Part shown: in pieces, positions 9,081 through 17,543 of the stretch | How the letters are laid out: the number at the start of each line of letters is the position of its first letter | How positions within the stretch are numbered: the stretch's first letter is position 1 | NCBI GenBank assembly: GCA_934394985.1 | Contig: CAKRRF010000002.1 | Coordinates: 62,001-126,000, forward strand | Direction: 5' to 3' | From: an uncultured Marvinbryantia sp. | GTDB lineage: Bacteria; Bacillota; Clostridia; Lachnospirales; Lachnospiraceae | Length of the DNA: 64,000 bases | The notes under the pieces: generated by a model | Database searches by the model: none | What the model was told of the DNA's origin: nothing | What the model saw: the letters and a program-made list of their open reading frames with translations, nothing else | Translations under genes and position numbers: made by a program

Positions 9081-10319
9081 ATGAAAAGAAGAGTAGTGGT
9101 AACAGGCCTTGGAGCCGTGACTCCGATCGGAAATACAGTGAAGGAGTTCTGGAATTCCATCAAGGCGGGGATCGTCGGGATCGGAGAAATTACAAAATTT
9201 GATACAACCGGCTATAAAGTGAAGCTGGCAGCAGAAGTAAAGAATTTTGATCCAAAGGAACGCATGGATGCGAGAGCAGCCCGCAGAATGGAGACTTTTT
9301 CCCAGTTCGCTGTGGCAGCGGCAAAAGAAGCATTTGAAGATGCCGGTCTGGACATGGAGCAGGAAGATGCTTATCGTGCCGGTGTGATCATCGGTTCCGG
9401 AATCGGCTCGCTGAGTATCATTGAAAAAGAATATGAAAAAATTCTGACGAAAGGTCCTGCAAGAGTCAATCCTCTTCTGGTGCCATTGATGATTTCCAAT
9501 ATGGCAGCCGGAAATGTGTCCATTCAGCTGGGATTAAAGGGAAAATGTACCAATGTGGTAACCGCCTGTGCATCCGGTACCAACTGTATCGGAGATGCAC
9601 TTCGTGCCATTCAGTACGGAGATGCGGAAATAATGCTGGCAGGTGGTACAGAAAGCAGTATTACGCCAACGGCGATTGCTGGCTTTACGAATCTGACAGC
9701 ACTTACGACGTCAACGGATCCGATGCGGGCATCCATTCCGTTTGATAAGGAACGCAGCGGCTTTGTACTTGGGGAAGGTGCAGGTGTGGTAGTTCTGGAA
9801 GAACTGGAACATGCACTTGCCAGAAACGCTCATATTTATGCAGAACTGGTGGGATATGGAGCGACAGGTGATGCCTATCATATCACTTCTCCATGCGAGG
9901 ACGGAAGCGGTGCGGCCAAAGCCATGGAATATGCCATGAAGGAAGCCGATGTAAAGCCTGAAGAAGTCGATTATATCAATGCTCACGGAACCAGCACCCA
10001 TCACAATGATCTGTTTGAAACAAAAGCAGTGAAGCTGGCATTTGGAGGAGCGGCAGAACATCTGCATATAAATTCTACCAAATCCATGATCGGACATCTG
10101 TTGGGAGCAGCCGGCGGAGTAGAATTCGTCACCTGTGTAAAATCTATGGAAGAAGGTTATATTCATCCAACGGTGGGAACCACAGAAACAGATCCGGAGT
10201 GCGATCTGAATTATACCTTAGGTGCACCGGTGAAAAAAGAACTGAAGTATGTAATGACGAATTCACTGGGATTTGGCGGACACAATGCATCCTTATTATT
10301 AAAAAAATACGAGCAGTAA
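9081..10319 (+). CDS. fabF: 3-oxoacyl-ACP synthase II
   Basis: Main chain-elongation condensing enzyme. Cys near residue 163 (TACASGTN), His near 302 (NAHGTSTHHND) and a second His in STKSMIGHLLGAAGG form the Cys-His-His triad. The ATG at 9081 gives the canonical MKRRVVVTGLGAVTPIG start with AAAGG upstream; the in-frame ATG at 9057 overlaps the fabG stop and adds eight unlikely residues. Length 412 residues. Confidence 0.96.
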   Translation: MKRRVVVTGLGAVTPIGNTVKEFWNSIKAGIVGIGEITKFDTTGYKVKLAAEVKNFDPKERMDARAARRMETFSQFAVAAAKEAFEDAGLDMEQEDAYRAGVIIGSGIGSLSIIEKEYEKILTKGPARVNPLLVPLMISNMAAGNVSIQLGLKGKCTNVVTACASGTNCIGDALRAIQYGDAEIMLAGGTESSITPTAIAGFTNLTALTTSTDPMRASIPFDKERSGFVLGEGAGVVVLEELEHALARNAHIYAELVGYGATGDAYHITSPCEDGSGAAKAMEYAMKEADVKPEEVDYINAHGTSTHHNDLFETKAVKLAFGGAAEHLHINSTKSMIGHLLGAAGGVEFVTCVKSMEEGYIHPTVGTTETDPECDLNYTLGAPVKKELKYVMTNSLGFGGHNASLLLKKYEQ

Positions 10320-10351
10320 CATAGATGATACAGACAGGAAAGGAATCAAGC

Positions 10352-10822
10352 ATGGACATAGAACAGATGATTCGACTGGTCAATACTGTTTCAGCATCCA
10401 ATCTGACAGAGTTTTCTTATGAAGAAAGCGGTATGACAGTCAGACTGGCAAAGAAGCAGGGAAAGACTGTAATTTATCAGAATGCACAAAATACAGATAT
10501 GCCGGTTTCGGCCGTAAGTCCGGTATCTGTGCCGGTATCGACAAAAGCATCAGCCAGTGAAACGGAAGAACCGGCAACTGCCATAAATGAAAAAATTATC
10601 ACATCACCGCTTGTCGGGGTTTTTTACGCAGCACCGGCGGAGGATGCAGATGCATTTGTACAGGTGGGAGATACGGTGAAAAAGGGACAGGTGCTGGCTA
10701 TCGTTGAAGCCATGAAGCTTATGAATGAAATCGAGAGCGATTATGATGGTACCATAACAAAAATTTTTGCAGAAAACGGACAGGCAGTGGAATATGGCCA
10801 GCCATTATTTCAGTTAAAGTAG
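10352..10822 (+). CDS. accB: Biotin carboxyl carrier protein of acetyl-CoA carboxylase
   Basis: Carries biotin between AccC and the carboxyltransferase. The biotinylated Lys is near residue 122 in VEAMKLMNEIE, inside a lipoyl/biotinyl domain at about residues 85-156. The N-terminal part is followed by a Pro/Ser/Val-rich linker, typical of BCCP. The ATG at 10352 follows AAAGGAATC; an upstream in-frame ATG at 10325 has no site. Length 156 residues. Confidence 0.95.
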   Translation: MDIEQMIRLVNTVSASNLTEFSYEESGMTVRLAKKQGKTVIYQNAQNTDMPVSAVSPVSVPVSTKASASETEEPATAINEKIITSPLVGVFYAAPAEDADAFVQVGDTVKKGQVLAIVEAMKLMNEIESDYDGTITKIFAENGQAVEYGQPLFQLK

Positions 10823-10876
10823 CATCTTACCGTAAATTTTACAGTGAAAACAACATGGAAGTGAGAACATAATAAT

Positions 10877-11305
10877 ATGAAACATTTGGGAATAAAAGAG
10901 ATTCAGGAGATTATCCCTCACAGACATCCATTTTTACTTCTGGATTATGTAGAAGATTATGAACCGGGACAGTATGCCGTTGCTTACAAATGTGTATCTT
11001 ACCGGGAAGAATTTTTTGCAGGGCATTTTCCGCAGGAACCGGTGATGCCGGGGGTACTTACTGTGGAAGCACTGGCACAGGCCGGTGCGGTGGCAATTCT
11101 GAGTCTGGATGAAAATAAAGGAAAAACAGCTTACTTTGGCGGTATTGACAAATGCAAGTTCCGTGGGAAGGTAGTGCCGGGAGATAAGCTTCGCCTGGAG
11201 ACCAGAATCATCAAATCCAAAGGACCGGTAGGTGTGGGAGAAGCAGTGGCTTCTGTAGACGGAAAGGTAGTTGTCAGCGCACAGCTGACCTTTATGGTTG
11301 GATAG
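10877..11305 (+). CDS. fabZ: 3-hydroxyacyl-ACP dehydratase
   Basis: Removes water from 3-hydroxyacyl-ACP. The hotdog-fold active site is visible as IPHRHPFLLLD (His near residue 17) and FFAGHFPQEPVMPGVLTVEA (acid residue of the central helix). Length 142 residues, as usual for FabZ. Placed between accB and accC as in streptococci. Confidence 0.95.
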   Translation: MKHLGIKEIQEIIPHRHPFLLLDYVEDYEPGQYAVAYKCVSYREEFFAGHFPQEPVMPGVLTVEALAQAGAVAILSLDENKGKTAYFGGIDKCKFRGKVVPGDKLRLETRIIKSKGPVGVGEAVASVDGKVVVSAQLTFMVG

Positions 11306-11319
11306 AAAGGATGACTACA

Positions 11320-12654
11320 ATGAAGAAAATACTCATTGCCAATCGAGGGGAGATTGCGGTTCGCATCATACGTGCATGTCGGGAAATGGGAATTGAGACA
11401 GTGGCAGTCTATTCAGAGGCGGATAAAGAAGCACTGCATACCAAACTGGCAGATGAAGCCATCTGTATCGGACCGGCTGCTTCTTCGGAAAGCTATCTGA
11501 ATATGGAACGTATCATCAGTGCTACGATTGTCAGCGGTGCAGATGCCATTCATCCGGGATTTGGTTTTTTATCTGAAAACAGCAGATTTGCAGAACTTTG
11601 CGAACAGTGTCATATCACATTTATCGGACCGGATTCCAGGACGATTGCAAGACTGGGAAACAAGCAGGAAGCAAGAAATACAATGATTGCGGCGGGAGTT
11701 CCGGTGATACCGGGAGGTCAGGACGCAGTGTACACTGCCGAAGAAGGAAAAAAGCTGGCGGCTGAAATAGGCTACCCGATTATGATTAAGGCTGCACTGG
11801 GTGGTGGAGGAAAAGGTATGCGTGAGGTGTATACACCGGAAGAATTTGACGCAGCCTTTCAGATGGCACAAAAAGAGACAGAAAATGCGTTTCATGACAA
11901 CACGATGTATCTGGAACATCTGGTACTTCATCCCCGTCATATTGAATTTCAGATTCTGGCAGATCATTATGGCAATGTAGTGCATTTGGGAGAACGTGAC
12001 TGTTCGATCCAGCGAAATCATCAGAAGCTGATAGAGGAATCACCATCCCCTGCATTATCCGCACAGTTAAGGGAAAAAATGGGCGAGGCAGCCGTAAAAG
12101 CGGCAAAGGCAGCAGGATATACCAATGCGGGAACGATAGAATTTCTGTTGGAAAAAAATGAGAATTTTTATTTTATGGAAATGAATACCCGTATTCAGGT
12201 GGAACATCCGGTGACGGAGTGTGTCACAGGAATTGACCTGATCAAGGCACAGATCCGCATTGCATCAGGTGAAAAACTGATGTTTACACAAAAGGATATT
12301 CACATTTCAGGACATGCCATTGAGTGCCGGATTAATGCGGAGAATCCAGAAAAGAATTTCCGCCCGTCACCTGGACGGATTCAGGATATGTATTTGCCTG
12401 GAGGAAAAGGGGTTCGTATAGACAGCGCCATATACAGTGGCTATACGATCACACCGTATTATGATTCCATGATAGCCAAGCTGATTGTCTGGGCCAACAG
12501 CCGTAAGGAGGCAATCGACAAGCTGCGCAGTGCGCTGGGAGAGGTCATTATTGAAGGAATTGATACCAATGTGGATTATCAGTATGGAATCGTAAATCAT
12601 CCGGATTTTGCAGACGGAACCATTGACACAGACTTTATAAGGAATCGATTATGA
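11320..12654 (+). CDS. accC: Acetyl-CoA carboxylase biotin carboxylase subunit
   Basis: ATP-grasp enzyme that carboxylates biotin on AccB. It begins MKKILIANRGEIAVRIIRA and contains the Gly-rich ATP loop KAALGGGGKGMR and the metal-binding EMNTRIQVEHPVTE. The ATG at 11320 has GAAAGG nine bases upstream, so it is preferred to the ATG at 11311, which abuts that site. Length 444 residues. The stop overlaps accDA by four bases (ATGA). Confidence 0.96.
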   Translation: MKKILIANRGEIAVRIIRACREMGIETVAVYSEADKEALHTKLADEAICIGPAASSESYLNMERIISATIVSGADAIHPGFGFLSENSRFAELCEQCHITFIGPDSRTIARLGNKQEARNTMIAAGVPVIPGGQDAVYTAEEGKKLAAEIGYPIMIKAALGGGGKGMREVYTPEEFDAAFQMAQKETENAFHDNTMYLEHLVLHPRHIEFQILADHYGNVVHLGERDCSIQRNHQKLIEESPSPALSAQLREKMGEAAVKAAKAAGYTNAGTIEFLLEKNENFYFMEMNTRIQVEHPVTECVTGIDLIKAQIRIASGEKLMFTQKDIHISGHAIECRINAENPEKNFRPSPGRIQDMYLPGGKGVRIDSAIYSGYTITPYYDSMIAKLIVWANSRKEAIDKLRSALGEVIIEGIDTNVDYQYGIVNHPDFADGTIDTDFIRNRL

Positions 12655-14384
12655 AACTGGATAATATGTTTAAGAAAAACAGAAGCATTTCCATGAAACG
12701 TGCCGAAAACAGACAAAACCGGCCGGAAGTGCCGGAAGGCCTGATGCGCAAATGTAATCAGTGTGGAAAAGCTATTATAGCAGAAGAAGCGGAGCGGGGA
12801 TATTATATCTGTCCGAAATGTGGCGGATATTTTCACGTTCCGGCCAGACAGCGACTGGAAATGATTGTGGATAAAGGAAGTTTTCAGGAGTGGGATGAAA
12901 GCATGCCGGTGCAAAATCCGATGGAATACCGTGGGTATCCGGAAAAGCTGGCGGCGGCAATGGAAAAGACTGGACTGAATGAGGCAATTGTGACCGGAAA
13001 AGGTACTGTTTGTGGAAAAGAAACGGTCATTGGAGTATGCGATGGCCGTTTTTTGATGGCCAGTATGGGAGAAAATGTGGGGGAGAAAATTGCCCGTGCA
13101 GTAGAGCGTGCTACCAGAGAACGACTTCCGGTTATATTGTTTTGTTGTTCCGGCGGTGCCAGAATGCAGGAGGGAATCACTTCCCTGATGCAGATGGCAA
13201 AGACATCTGCTGCTCTAAAACGCCACAGTGATGCGGGACTTTTATATATCAGTGTACTGACAGATCCGACCACAGGAGGTGTTACAGCCAGCTTTGCCAT
13301 GTTGGGAGATATCATTCTGGCAGAACCGGGAGCACTGATTGGATTCGCCGGTCCAAGGGTCATTGAACAGACAATTCGTCAAAAGCTGCCAAAAGGATTT
13401 CAGCGTTCTGAATTTTTACTGGAGCACGGCTTTCTGGATGCAATCGTAGAGAGACCTCAGATGCGGGAAACTCTGGGAAGTCTGCTGGCCCTTCATGAAG
13501 AGAGGAATCTGACCGGGATACCAGAAATGGCGGGAAAAGAAACTCGAATGGTTTCAGAAAGGTATGGCAGACAGACAGGCAATAAGCAGATAACGCTTCA
13601 GAAAAAAGATGCCTGGGAACGTGTTCAGGTTTCCAGAAAGAAAGACCGTCCTGTGGGAAGTGATTATATTCAGGCATTGTTTACGGATTTTCGAGAATTC
13701 CACGGGGATCGCCTGTATGGAGATGACCCGGCTGTTATTGGAGGAATTGCAGCTTTTGGAGACAGAACGGTAACCGTGATTGTTCAGGAAAAAGGCAGCA
13801 GTACCAGGGAGAACATACAGCGTAACTTTGCCATGCCAAAGCCGGAAGGATATCGAAAGGCACTTCGTCTGATGAAGCAGGCAGAAAAATTTCACAGACC
13901 TGTCATCTGTTTTGTGGATACTCCGGGAGCTTTCTGTGGAATTGAAGCGGAAGAACGTGGACAGGGAGAGGCAATTGCCAGAAATATTTATGAGATGTCA
14001 TCTTTGAAAGTGCCGGTACTGACGGTGATTATCGGAGAAGGCGGAAGCGGCGGAGCGTTGGCTATGGCAGTAGCAGATGAAGTGTGGATGCTGGAAAATG
14101 CGATTTATTCTATTTTATCGCCGGAAGGCTTTGCCAGTATTTTGTGGAAAGACAGTAGTAGGGCAAAAGAAGCGGCAAAAGTGATGAAACTCACATCAGA
14201 TTGTTTAAAAGAACAGGGAATTGTGGATAACGTTATTTCAGAGCCGGAAGAATTTTCCAGAGAAAATCTGTATCTGGTGACTGGTGCCCTGGAAGAGGGC
14301 ATAGATGATTTCCTGAACAGATACAATGAATGTTCGGCGGAAGAATTGCTGGAACATCGATACCGGAGATTTCGGGAGATGTAG
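12651..14384 (+). CDS. accDA: Acetyl-CoA carboxylase carboxyltransferase, fused beta and alpha subunits (AccD-AccA)
   Basis: In most bacteria AccD and AccA are separate; here one 577-residue chain carries both. Residues about 30-290 are AccD, with a zinc ribbon (Cys 35, 38, 54, 57) and the crotonase-fold CSGGARMQEG and DPTTGGVTASFA motifs. Residues about 335-577 are AccA, with EFHGDRLYGDD, DTPGAFCGIEAEERGQGEAI and GEGGSGGALAMAVAD. The region between them, about residues 295-335, is a polar linker. The reading frame is continuous, so this is a true fusion and not two overlapping genes. Translationally coupled to accC. Confidence 0.94.
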   Translation: MKLDNMFKKNRSISMKRAENRQNRPEVPEGLMRKCNQCGKAIIAEEAERGYYICPKCGGYFHVPARQRLEMIVDKGSFQEWDESMPVQNPMEYRGYPEKLAAAMEKTGLNEAIVTGKGTVCGKETVIGVCDGRFLMASMGENVGEKIARAVERATRERLPVILFCCSGGARMQEGITSLMQMAKTSAALKRHSDAGLLYISVLTDPTTGGVTASFAMLGDIILAEPGALIGFAGPRVIEQTIRQKLPKGFQRSEFLLEHGFLDAIVERPQMRETLGSLLALHEERNLTGIPEMAGKETRMVSERYGRQTGNKQITLQKKDAWERVQVSRKKDRPVGSDYIQALFTDFREFHGDRLYGDDPAVIGGIAAFGDRTVTVIVQEKGSSTRENIQRNFAMPKPEGYRKALRLMKQAEKFHRPVICFVDTPGAFCGIEAEERGQGEAIARNIYEMSSLKVPVLTVIIGEGGSGGALAMAVADEVWMLENAIYSILSPEGFASILWKDSSRAKEAAKVMKLTSDCLKEQGIVDNVISEPEEFSRENLYLVTGALEEGIDDFLNRYNECSAEELLEHRYRRFREM

Positions 14385-14398
14385 AGACGGAGGAATAC

Positions 14399-15469
14399 AT
14401 GAGAAAAGAATTACAGATTGGAGAGCTGACAGTGAAAAAGCCGATTCTTCAGGGGGGAATGGGGATCGGCATCAGCCTTGGAAATCTGGCAGGTGCAGTA
14501 GCTGCAAATGGTGGCGTGGGAATCATTTCTGCAGCACAGACAGGGTTTCGAGAACCGGATTTTGACAGTAATACGGTAGAAGCAAATGTAAGAGCGATGC
14601 ACAGTGAATACCAAAAGGCCAGAAAGAAAGCCCCGAACGGTGTAATTGGATTTAACATCATGGTAGCCATGCAGCATTATGAGCGCTATGTAAAAGAGGC
14701 TATAGCAGCCGGTGCAGATCTGATCGTATCGGGGGCAGGTCTTCCCATGGATCTTCCGGCTATTGCAGGAAGGGCCAGAACAGCACTGGCACCGATTGTA
14801 TCCTCTGAACGTTCCGCACGTCTGATTTTGAAATACTGGGAGAAAAAATATCAGCGTCTGCCGGATCTGGTTGTGATAGAAGGACCTCTGGCCGGTGGAC
14901 ATCTGGGATTTTCCAGAGAGCAGCTGGCAGAATATGTGCAGGAGAAAAAGAAAAGCTTTCATGAAGAAGCGGAGAAAATCATTGCTGCGGTAAAAGAGTA
15001 TGCAGAGAAAGCACAAAGGTATATACCGGTTGCGCTGGCTGGCGGAATCGAGAACAGAGAACAGGCGGAGCGCGCCTTTGAACTGGGGGCAGATGCCATT
15101 CAGGTGGCAACCAGATTTGTTACCACAGAAGAATGTGACGCGGATATCCGTTATAAACAGGCGTATATTCAGGCGGAAGAAAAAGACATTGTTATTACCA
15201 AGAGTCCGGTAGGGATGCCGGGACGGGCAATTTTGAATCCATTTTTGAAAAAAGTGCAGGCCGGAGAACAGATTCGGCCGAAAAAATGTCATGGTTGTCT
15301 GAAGAAGTGTAAACCGGCGGAAATCCCATATTGTATCACAGAAGCTCTGATTCATGCTGCAAACGGTGAAGTGGATGAGGCATTGCTGTTCTGTGGTGCC
15401 AATGCCTGGAAAGCACAGAAAATCGAAACGGTATCTGAGGTAATACAGGAATTATTGCCTGAGAAATGA
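14399..15469 (+). CDS. FabK-like nitronate monooxygenase / enoyl reductase family flavoprotein with a Cys-rich C-terminus
   Basis: A second TIM-barrel FMN protein of the FabK/2-nitropropane dioxygenase family in the same operon. It has PILQGGMGIGISLG at the N-terminus, EGPLAGGHLGFS in the middle and ALAGGIENREQAERAFELGA for phosphate binding. It is longer (356 residues) than FabK and ends with a Cys-rich segment (KKCHGCLKKCKPAEIPYC) absent from FabK, which could bind a metal or iron-sulfur centre. The start at 14399 has ACGGAGG upstream. It could be a second enoyl reductase or a nitronate monooxygenase; operon position favours a lipid role, but sequence alone does not decide. Confidence 0.8.
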   Translation: MRKELQIGELTVKKPILQGGMGIGISLGNLAGAVAANGGVGIISAAQTGFREPDFDSNTVEANVRAMHSEYQKARKKAPNGVIGFNIMVAMQHYERYVKEAIAAGADLIVSGAGLPMDLPAIAGRARTALAPIVSSERSARLILKYWEKKYQRLPDLVVIEGPLAGGHLGFSREQLAEYVQEKKKSFHEEAEKIIAAVKEYAEKAQRYIPVALAGGIENREQAERAFELGADAIQVATRFVTTEECDADIRYKQAYIQAEEKDIVITKSPVGMPGRAILNPFLKKVQAGEQIRPKKCHGCLKKCKPAEIPYCITEALIHAANGEVDEALLFCGANAWKAQKIETVSEVIQELLPEK

Positions 15470-15479
15470 CAGAAAAGTA

Positions 15480-15509
15480 TTGCCTGAAATCGGAAAAAGA
15501 GGATATAAT
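15480..15509 (+). promoter_or_regulatory. Promoter of the FabT-like regulator gene
   Basis: TTGCCT (15480-15485), an 18-base spacer and TATAAT (15504-15509). It lies in the short gap between the operon and the MarR gene. No TTTGA-N3-TCAAA site was seen here. Confidence 0.6.
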
Positions 15510-15561
15510 AATTGCAAATGGAATTTCAGAAAGATGTGATGAGTGATACATGGGAGAGAGA

Positions 15562-16014
15562 ATGGATAACGCGGCAGAAAAGATCAATAATATACTGGTG
15601 AATCTGATTAACGAAGTGTGGGTACTGGAAGAAAAGGCTATCATTACTGATGAATTCAAAGATATCACCAACAATGATATGCATGTGATTGAGGCAATCG
15701 GTCTGGGAGACGGGAGCAATATGTCATCAGTAGCCAGAAAGCTGAGTATTACGGTAGGTTCTCTTACAACTGCGATCAATCATCTGGTGAGAAAGAACTA
15801 TGTAGAACGCCACAGAAGTGAAAAGGATCGAAGGGTAGTTTTTATAAAGCTGACAGAGAAGGGTGTTGCCGCTTACGAACATCATGCAGACTATCATCAC
15901 CAGATGACCAGTGCAGTGATGGAGAAGCTGACAGATGAAGAGGTTCCGGTACTGGTCAAGACATTGGATGCGCTGTCGGATTTCTTCAAAGGATATGGAA
16001 AAGGAAGTAAATAA
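15562..16014 (+). CDS. fabT: MarR-family transcriptional regulator, probable FabT
   Basis: A 150-residue winged-helix protein with the MarR layout: helical dimerisation ends around a DNA-binding region (about residues 55-105) that includes SSVARKLSITVGSLTTAINH and the basic wing RHRSEKDRRVVFIKLTEKG. In streptococci FabT represses the fab operon with acyl-ACP as corepressor. The location after the fab operon and a FabT-type operator at 5071-5083 support the name. GGGAGAG lies before the ATG at 15562; a second ATG at 15550 lacks a site. FabT in streptococci lies at the front of the cluster; here it is at the end with its own promoter. Confidence 0.8.
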   Translation: MDNAAEKINNILVNLINEVWVLEEKAIITDEFKDITNNDMHVIEAIGLGDGSNMSSVARKLSITVGSLTTAINHLVRKNYVERHRSEKDRRVVFIKLTEKGVAAYEHHADYHHQMTSAVMEKLTDEEVPVLVKTLDALSDFFKGYGKGSK

Positions 16015-16017
16015 GCT

Positions 16018-16881
16018 ATGAAGACTGGTTTGATACTGGAAGGCGGTGCCATGCGAGGCATGTACACAGCCGGTGTACTGGATGTTATGATGGAGAATCA
16101 TATCTGGGTGGACGCAGCAGTGGGTGTTTCTGCCGGAGCAGTATTTGGCTGTAATTACAAATCCAGACAGATTGGCAGAACCATTCGTTATAATAAAAAA
16201 TATGGAAGGGATCCACGTTATGCCGGATTTCATTCTTTGCTTAAAACCGGAGATTATTTTGGTACAGAATTTTGCTACCATGAAATTCCGGAACGACTGG
16301 ATCCTTTTGACAGCGAGACCTTTCAGAGCAATCCGATGGATTTTTACGTGGTTGGCACGGATGTGACCACCGGAAAAGCAGTCTATCATAAATGTACAGA
16401 TGGAAAAGGAAAAGACCTGGAATGGTTTCGGGCTTCCGCATCGATGCCGTTATTGTCTAATATTGTAGAAGTGGACGGATACCGGCTTCTGGATGGAGGG
16501 ATTGCAGATTCGATTCCGCTTGAATGGTTTTGCAGTATCGGATATGAGAGAAACATTGTCATACTGACCAGAGACAGGAGTTATCAGAAAAAGAAAAATA
16601 AGATGATTCCGTTGTTTAAGACACTTCTTCGTCAGTATCCGGAGGTGGCAAAGGCCATGGCAAGGCGTCATACCATGTATAATCACGAGCTGAAGCTGGT
16701 AGAAGAACAGGAAAAAGAAGGAAAAGCGCTGGTGATCCGGCCAAGTGAACCAATTACTATTTCCAGGACAGAAAATGCACCAGAAAAACTGGAAGAGGTA
16801 TATCAGCTGGGCAGAAAAGACGGACAGAGTAATCTGGAAAAAATGAGACTGTTTTTGAGAACATCAAGGGCAGGCGTATGA
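16018..16881 (+). CDS. Patatin-like phospholipase (RssA/YjjU type)
   Basis: A 287-residue cytoplasmic serine hydrolase of the patatin family. It has the oxyanion motif GGAMRGMYTAG near the N-terminus, the nucleophile elbow GVSAG near residue 42 and the catalytic Asp in LLDGGIADSIP near residue 160, so the Ser-Asp dyad is intact. It starts three bases after the fabT stop and is probably cotranscribed with it. That suggests a role in lipid turnover, but the substrate is not predictable. Confidence 0.88.
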   Translation: MKTGLILEGGAMRGMYTAGVLDVMMENHIWVDAAVGVSAGAVFGCNYKSRQIGRTIRYNKKYGRDPRYAGFHSLLKTGDYFGTEFCYHEIPERLDPFDSETFQSNPMDFYVVGTDVTTGKAVYHKCTDGKGKDLEWFRASASMPLLSNIVEVDGYRLLDGGIADSIPLEWFCSIGYERNIVILTRDRSYQKKKNKMIPLFKTLLRQYPEVAKAMARRHTMYNHELKLVEEQEKEGKALVIRPSEPITISRTENAPEKLEEVYQLGRKDGQSNLEKMRLFLRTSRAGV

Positions 16882-16914
16882 AATTCAAGAATGCCTTGGC
16901 ATGCTCAGTGCCCC

Positions 16915-16943
16915 TTGACGGAAAAGAAAATAGGCTTTATAAT
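16915..16943 (+). promoter_or_regulatory. Promoter of the DUF1858 gene
   Basis: TTGACG (16915-16920), 17 bases and TATAAT (16938-16943). Confidence 0.7.
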
Positions 16944-16948
16944 CGAAC

Positions 16949-16966
16949 TCGACAGTGTTTTGTCGA
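16949..16966 (+). promoter_or_regulatory. Inverted repeat at the transcription start of the DUF1858 gene
   Basis: TCGACA-N6-TGTCGA is a perfect 6-6 palindrome beginning six bases after the -10 box, where a repressor would block transcription. No known regulator consensus was matched with certainty. Confidence 0.45.
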
Positions 16967-17023
16967 ATAGCACGATGACAGAATGCGGAAGCGTAAATAT
17001 CATCATACCAGGAGGGAATAGGA

Positions 17024-17233
17024 ATGGCAAAAGTAAATAAAGATATGCTGATTGGTGAAATCCTTCAGTTAGATCCAAATATGGCAGGTGTATTAATGGC
17101 AAGCGGAATGCACTGTGTAGGATGCCCTTCTTCTCAGGGAGAGTCTCTGGAAGAAGCAGCTATGGTACACGGACTTCCAGTAGATCTTGTAGTAGCAAGA
17201 CTGAATGCTTATCTGGAAAGTGTAGAAAAATAA
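17024..17233 (+). CDS. DUF1858 small redox-disulfide protein
   Basis: A 69-residue protein of the DUF1858 family, which is often linked to hybrid-cluster and related redox proteins. The defining motif is GMHCVGCPSSQGESLEEA, with the CxxC pair at residues 31 and 34. It is encoded alone, behind its own promoter and a palindrome, with AGGAGGG upstream. The function is not established; a thiol switch or metal-site role is plausible. The gene is followed by a repeated hairpin element. Confidence 0.88.
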   Translation: MAKVNKDMLIGEILQLDPNMAGVLMASGMHCVGCPSSQGESLEEAAMVHGLPVDLVVARLNAYLESVEK

Positions 17234-17250
17234 GAGAATGAAAAACAAAA

Positions 17251-17330
17251 GGGGCTGTGAAAAAAGTACAGTTCCGAAAAAAGAAAGACCAAGAGTTTAT
17301 AATGAACTCAAGGTCTTTCTTTCTTTCTTT
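17251..17330 (+). repeat. Repeated terminator-containing element, copy 1
   Basis: It reads ggggctgtgaaaa, a variable spacer with cagttcc, then the stem gaaagaccaagagtt / aactcaaggtctttc around a short loop, then a T/C-rich tail. The same arrangement recurs at 21909-21980. The hairpin should act as a terminator in both directions. Confidence 0.75.
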
Positions 17331-17457
17331 TATAATGATATTGTTTTGATGATTCGACAGAGCTCGACTTGAATTGATGCTGTCTTATGGCATAGAAGAA
17401 AAATGAAAATCAGGAAATACAAAATTCTGAGTTTCATCAAGGATTTTGCGTATCTTC

Positions 17458-17487
17458 TTGACAGAGCTGGGCAGTTTGAAATAAAAT
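17458..17487 (+). promoter_or_regulatory. Promoter of the RND transporter gene
   Basis: TTGACA (17458-17463), an 18-base spacer and TAAAAT (17482-17487). Confidence 0.6.
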
Positions 17488-17488
17488 A

Positions 17489-17501
17489 CTAATACTATTA
17501 G
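17489..17501 (+). promoter_or_regulatory. Candidate operator of the RND transporter gene
   Basis: The palindrome CTAAT-ACT-ATTAG starts two bases after the -10 box. Its size and position suit a TetR- or MarR-type repressor, but none is encoded next door. Confidence 0.35.
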
Positions 17502-17543
17502 ATAAATATCAGGCTGGAAAGCAGACAACAAGGGGAGATAAAG

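Larger units (their letters stand above)
17234..17543 (+). other. Intergenic region between the DUF1858 gene and the RND gene
   Basis: The 310 bases hold no gene. They contain a repeated terminator element (17251-17330), a promoter (17458-17487) and a small palindrome (17489-17501). Bases 17345-17455 show no clear feature apart from two short TTCGACAG/CTCGACTT-like stretches. Confidence 0.6.
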
